From: Candidatus Gastranaerophilales bacterium
Lineage (GTDB): Bacteria; Cyanobacteriota; Vampirovibrionia; Gastranaerophilales; Gastranaerophilaceae
Assembly: GCA_944326015.1 (NCBI GenBank)
Contig: CALVCJ010000015.1
Coordinates: 1-35,772 of the forward strand
Reading direction: 5' to 3'
Length of the DNA stretch: 35,772 nt
Made by a program: the position numbers and the translations under genes. This document shows, piece after piece, positions 32,812 through 35,772 of this stretch; the first letter of the stretch is position 1; the number at the start of each line of letters is the position of its first letter. The notes under the pieces were generated by a model that saw only the letters and a list, made by a program, of their open reading frames with translations, ran no database searches and was not told the origin of the DNA.

Positions 32812-34704
32812 TTATTTTTTCTTGCTTACTTTTTGAGCATTTTGTATGTTTAATTCATCCAGTATTCTGGATATTTGTCTCACAGTGTATAATCTGTTAC
32901 CTGCCTCATCGCGTTTTGTAAGAAGTTCTTTAACCAGTTTTTTATTTTTACCAGTAATTTTTGAGTAAAGTTCAAGAACATGTTTATTCGAAACGCTCAA
33001 AGTTTTTTTACCTTCGGCACGTTCCTTTGCGCGAACTTCTTTTACTGAATCAAACATCTCATTAAGAAATCCATTTTTTATTTTCGTATATCTTTTTATA
33101 TCAGGTTCACTTCCATTTTTAAAACGCATTCTGGATTTAATAATTTCCTGACCTTCCTGCTTAATTTTCAATTTCATAGCTTTATAATCTCGTTTAACTT
33201 TTATTTTAGGCGTCTGCGGAGTTGTATCAACCTGATTAGCTGCATTCATAAGAGGTTCATCAGTTATCGCACGGTAGCGTAATCGTTGTTTTATCGGAGT
33301 AGGCTTTCCTTTACCAAAAATCTCAGGCATAATCTTATAGAAAATTATTCGTTTTGCTCTCTTATAACGGGATTTTGCAGTACCTAAAAACATACCGTCA
33401 AATCTTGCGTTAAATTCATCTTTTCTGGCAGCACTAATCTGATCCTTTGTGATATAAAAATTGTTATTCAAATTTTCACTCAATATGTCAATCATTTTTT
33501 CAGGATTACAATCGTCATTCGTATTTGAATTTATTATCCTTATAAAATTTTTCAATTTCCTTACCAGAACATCAGAGCCAAAACTGTCAACATAAAACAT
33601 AAGTTCGCTAATTGGACGATTCATTAAACTGTAAGAATTTTTTGCTGCATATTTATAAATTTCTCTGAAATCTTCATCTTGGTCCATTCTTTTGAAAAAT
33701 TCCATTACCTCAGCACCGGTATCTCTTTCTGCGACAAATCCTGCATTATGTTCAAAAAAGTCTTTTCTTATAGAAAAATTACCCTCATTGGTGGAGTTTA
33801 TTAAATATTTATAAAACGCCATTTCTTCTTCGGTTAGGCTGCTGTTTTTAGGAATAAGATTTCTGATACCCCAAATACGGCTGCTTAAAAGTTTTAGACC
33901 TAAGATATTGTAATTTTCAGCAAGAAATTCTGCCGGCAATTTTTCAAGAACTATAGAAGATTTTTGAAATGATTTTATTGATAATGTTTTATCTAGTTCT
34001 TTTGGGTTAAAAGATATCTGATCAGTTGCAATTTCTCTCAGCAAATTTTTAACAAAATCTTTGTTTTCGTGGTTTAAGACAATGTAAGAACGGAAATTTT
34101 CAAAATTTTCACTAAGATTTTTAACATTATCCGACGACAAAACAGAGAACACTGTGTCACCCGGTAAATTTAAATTACGTCCTTCTAAGTCTTTCAAAGT
34201 CTGCAGTTGTCCGAGAAGATCAAGATGATATTTGGATCTTGACGACAATTCAAGCATTTTATATCTTTCTGCGAAAGAATAGGCTTTGTTGTTTAATAGT
34301 GAAAAATGAATATCTTGCGGCGACCCGATCAGATTATAAAGTTTTTCAATATCTTTCTGAGCTGAATCAGGCACTCTGAGATTATGTAAGTCAGCAACAT
34401 AATTTTCTGTCAATGCATGAAAAAATTTCATCCGCATAGGCTCTTTGGGAGTAATATATTTACGCAATTTATTCGGAGAAACTTCCAGGTAATGTGCTGC
34501 TTTCACAATAAAATTAGTAAAATCAGAATTCTGCGCCGTACGACCTATAAAACCAAAACCGGCAAAATTTATATCGGAAGCGGTTATTGAATTATTTGTT
34601 GACGGGGTATAAGGTGCTGCATTATTTTGCATTTTATACTTTTCGACTGATTTTCTTTGGGGATAATTTGTACTTTTAAAAGTTGTGTTTAAATTAACTT
34701 GCAT
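32812..34704 (-). CDS. Large INFAG-motif protein of unknown function
   Basis: A 630-residue protein. A disordered, Asn/Thr/Pro-rich N-terminus (about 1-55) contains TTFKS (7-11) and INFAG (45-49), variants of the shared short motif. A long, mainly helical region rich in Lys, Glu, Phe and Leu follows, then a strongly basic C-terminal part (about 430-630: KSRYKRAKRII, KIKVKRDYKAMKLKIKQEG, ending KVSKKK). No signal peptide, membrane helix or enzyme motif was recognised. The basic tail could bind nucleic acid or a membrane surface, but this is conjecture. The start at 34704 follows gaggt, and its terminator lies at 32768-32799. Confidence 0.7.
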   Translation of the reverse strand: MQVNLNTTFKSTNYPQRKSVEKYKMQNNAAPYTPSTNNSITASDINFAGFGFIGRTAQNSDFTNFIVKAAHYLEVSPNKLRKYITPKEPMRMKFFHALTENYVADLHNLRVPDSAQKDIEKLYNLIGSPQDIHFSLLNNKAYSFAERYKMLELSSRSKYHLDLLGQLQTLKDLEGRNLNLPGDTVFSVLSSDNVKNLSENFENFRSYIVLNHENKDFVKNLLREIATDQISFNPKELDKTLSIKSFQKSSIVLEKLPAEFLAENYNILGLKLLSSRIWGIRNLIPKNSSLTEEEMAFYKYLINSTNEGNFSIRKDFFEHNAGFVAERDTGAEVMEFFKRMDQDEDFREIYKYAAKNSYSLMNRPISELMFYVDSFGSDVLVRKLKNFIRIINSNTNDDCNPEKMIDILSENLNNNFYITKDQISAARKDEFNARFDGMFLGTAKSRYKRAKRIIFYKIMPEIFGKGKPTPIKQRLRYRAITDEPLMNAANQVDTTPQTPKIKVKRDYKAMKLKIKQEGQEIIKSRMRFKNGSEPDIKRYTKIKNGFLNEMFDSVKEVRAKERAEGKKTLSVSNKHVLELYSKITGKNKKLVKELLTKRDEAGNRLYTVRQISRILDELNIQNAQKVSKKK

Positions 34705-34950
34705 ATTTACCTCATTATATTTTATTTTTATATTCCGGTATCAGAAAAATACTAAAAAAACTTTTTTGCTAATTATATCCTAAAAAAAACAAAATATTTA
34801 GTAATATTAAGATTTTGTACAAAAAAATATTGCAGGAAAATTATAAAACAAAATAAAATGTCCTACATTTGCAGCTTTAGTAGACGCAGACCGCAAAGTC
34901 TTGCTCCTAGAAGTTTGCATTATTTATCTTTTTTATAAAATCATACCCTT

Positions 34951-35772
34951 TTAATTCTGCAAAATATTTCTTATATAATTATCATATTCATTATTTCCCA
35001 GCCTGTTAAGTTTAGCATTCAAATCATTTCTGGTTAAAAATCCCATCCTTAATGCAACTTCCTCAAGACAGGCAATTTTTATCCCCTGATTTTCCTCTAT
35101 TGTTTTTACAAACAGGCTCGCCTGCAAAAGTGACTGGTGGGTTCCGGTATCTAGCCATGCAAAACCACGCCCTAGAAGTTCAACATTCAACTCTTCATGA
35201 CGCAGATAAATATTATTCAAATCTGTAATTTCAAGTTCATAGCGCGGTGATGGTTTTAAATTTTTTGCATACTCGACAACTTTATTGTCATAAAAATACA
35301 ATCCGGTAACAGCGTAATTAGATTTAGGATTTTGCGGTTTTTCCTCGATAGAAAGCACCTTGCCGTCATTATCAAATTCAACAACTCCGAATCTTTGCGG
35401 ATCTTTCACCGGATATCCAAAAATTGCGGCTCCGCCCTTATTTTCAATATCTTTCACAACTTGTTTCAACTTTCCTGAAAATCCGCCGCCGTAAAAAATA
35501 TTGTCCCCAAGAATTAAACAAACGCAATCATTCCCTATAAATTCTTCCCCGAGAATAAATGCCTGCGCAAGCCCGTCAGGAGACGGCTGTTCTTTATACG
35601 AAAAATTAACCCCGAAATGACTGCCGTATCCAAGAAGCCTTTTAAAATTCGGTAAATCAACCGGAGTCGAAATAATAAGAATATCTCTGATTCCAGCAAG
35701 CATCAAAACCGAAATCGGATGATAAATCATCGGTTTGTCATAAATCGGTAAAAGCTGTTTTGAAACCGCAAT
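34951..35772 (-). CDS. rmlA: Glucose-1-phosphate thymidylyltransferase, 5' end beyond the window
   Basis: 274 residues are visible; the N-terminal about 18 residues, with the GGSGTRL pyrophosphorylase loop, lie outside. The frame is open to base 35772 and reads [20 protein letters not shown], so the ATG at 35730 is internal. Family motifs are [28 protein letters not shown], and [14 protein letters not shown] then [12 protein letters not shown]. The enzyme makes dTDP-glucose from dTTP and glucose-1-phosphate, the first step of dTDP-L-rhamnose synthesis for surface polysaccharide. rmlB, C and D are not in view. Confidence 0.95.
   Translation of the reverse strand: MAVSKQLLPIYDKPMIYHPISVLMLAGIRDILIISTPVDLPNFKRLLGYGSHFGVNFSYKEQPSPDGLAQAFILGEEFIGNDCVCLILGDNIFYGGGFSGKLKQVVKDIENKGGAAIFGYPVKDPQRFGVVEFDNDGKVLSIEEKPQNPKSNYAVTGLYFYDNKVVEYAKNLKPSPRYELEITDLNNIYLRHEELNVELLGRGFAWLDTGTHQSLLQASLFVKTIEENQGIKIACLEEVALRMGFLTRNDLNAKLNRLGNNEYDNYIRNILQN

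Noticed and set aside
34705-34950. Small gene or tRNA between rmlA and the 32812-34704 gene
   Set aside because: A GC-balanced patch near 34865-34920 has a short hairpin (GCAGAC/GTCTTGC) but no tRNA arms and only a 26-codon frame without support.

Overview
The window looks like chromosomal DNA of an uncultured gut bacterium of the Gastranaerophilales/Vampirovibrionia (non-photosynthetic 'Melainabacteria', sister to Cyanobacteria). This is inference from several signs taken together: low GC, a Gram-negative style envelope (MlaA-like domain, autotransporter, LysM protein, prepilin), fermentative L-lactate dehydrogenase, and many lineage-type unknown proteins carrying a short N-terminal motif of the form [I/L][S/N]-F-x-[G/S]. 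No phage, transposase, CRISPR array or tRNA gene was seen.

Layout. 1-280: the 5' end of tmRNA (minus strand) preceded by a structured leader or small RNA. 280-3480 (minus): a small HTH/zinc-ribbon regulator, a putative lipoprotein, and recA with a coiled-coil HTH partner. 3600-5525 (plus): a 599-residue protein of unknown function behind a GGATA tandem repeat. 5558-8995: rpmB, a LysM membrane protein, rarA and a solute-binding protein. 8992-10108: a Gly/Cys-rich protein and a short unknown protein. 10188-14725 (plus): mfd and a parvulin lipoprotein. 14783-15829 (minus): RNase P RNA and a prepilin. 16061-18165: a charged unknown protein, and murA coupled to a small repeat protein. 18342-22913 (plus): an unknown protein, then grpE-dnaJ-beta-propeller-O-methyltransferase. 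22914-23494: non-coding, with a long hairpin and a possible structured RNA. 23495-25078 (plus): ruvC, a membrane protein and a small unknown protein. 25228-27333: a fusion of an MlaA-type domain with an alpha/beta hydrolase. 27330-30075: a nucleotidyltransferase, an unknown protein and ldh. 30108-34704 (minus): a Pmp-like autotransporter and a large unknown protein. 34951-end: rmlA, cut by the window edge.

Functional themes. Genome maintenance genes are scattered through the window (recA, rarA, mfd, ruvC). Three of them (rarA, mfd, ruvC) share one start arrangement: an extended -10 box exactly 6 bases before the ATG and no Shine-Dalgarno, which predicts leaderless mRNAs. Two further genes (the HTH regulator and the nucleotidyltransferase) have the same -10 spacing with a recognisable -35. 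Envelope functions form the second theme: murA, rmlA, the prepilin, the LysM protein, the autotransporter, the parvulin lipoprotein and the MlaA-hydrolase fusion. The fusion is the most unusual protein here. It joins a domain family that removes phospholipid from the outer membrane to a domain with a serine-hydrolase signature, which suggests one polypeptide that extracts and cleaves lipid.

Limits: every family assignment was made by reading motifs by eye; no database search was run.
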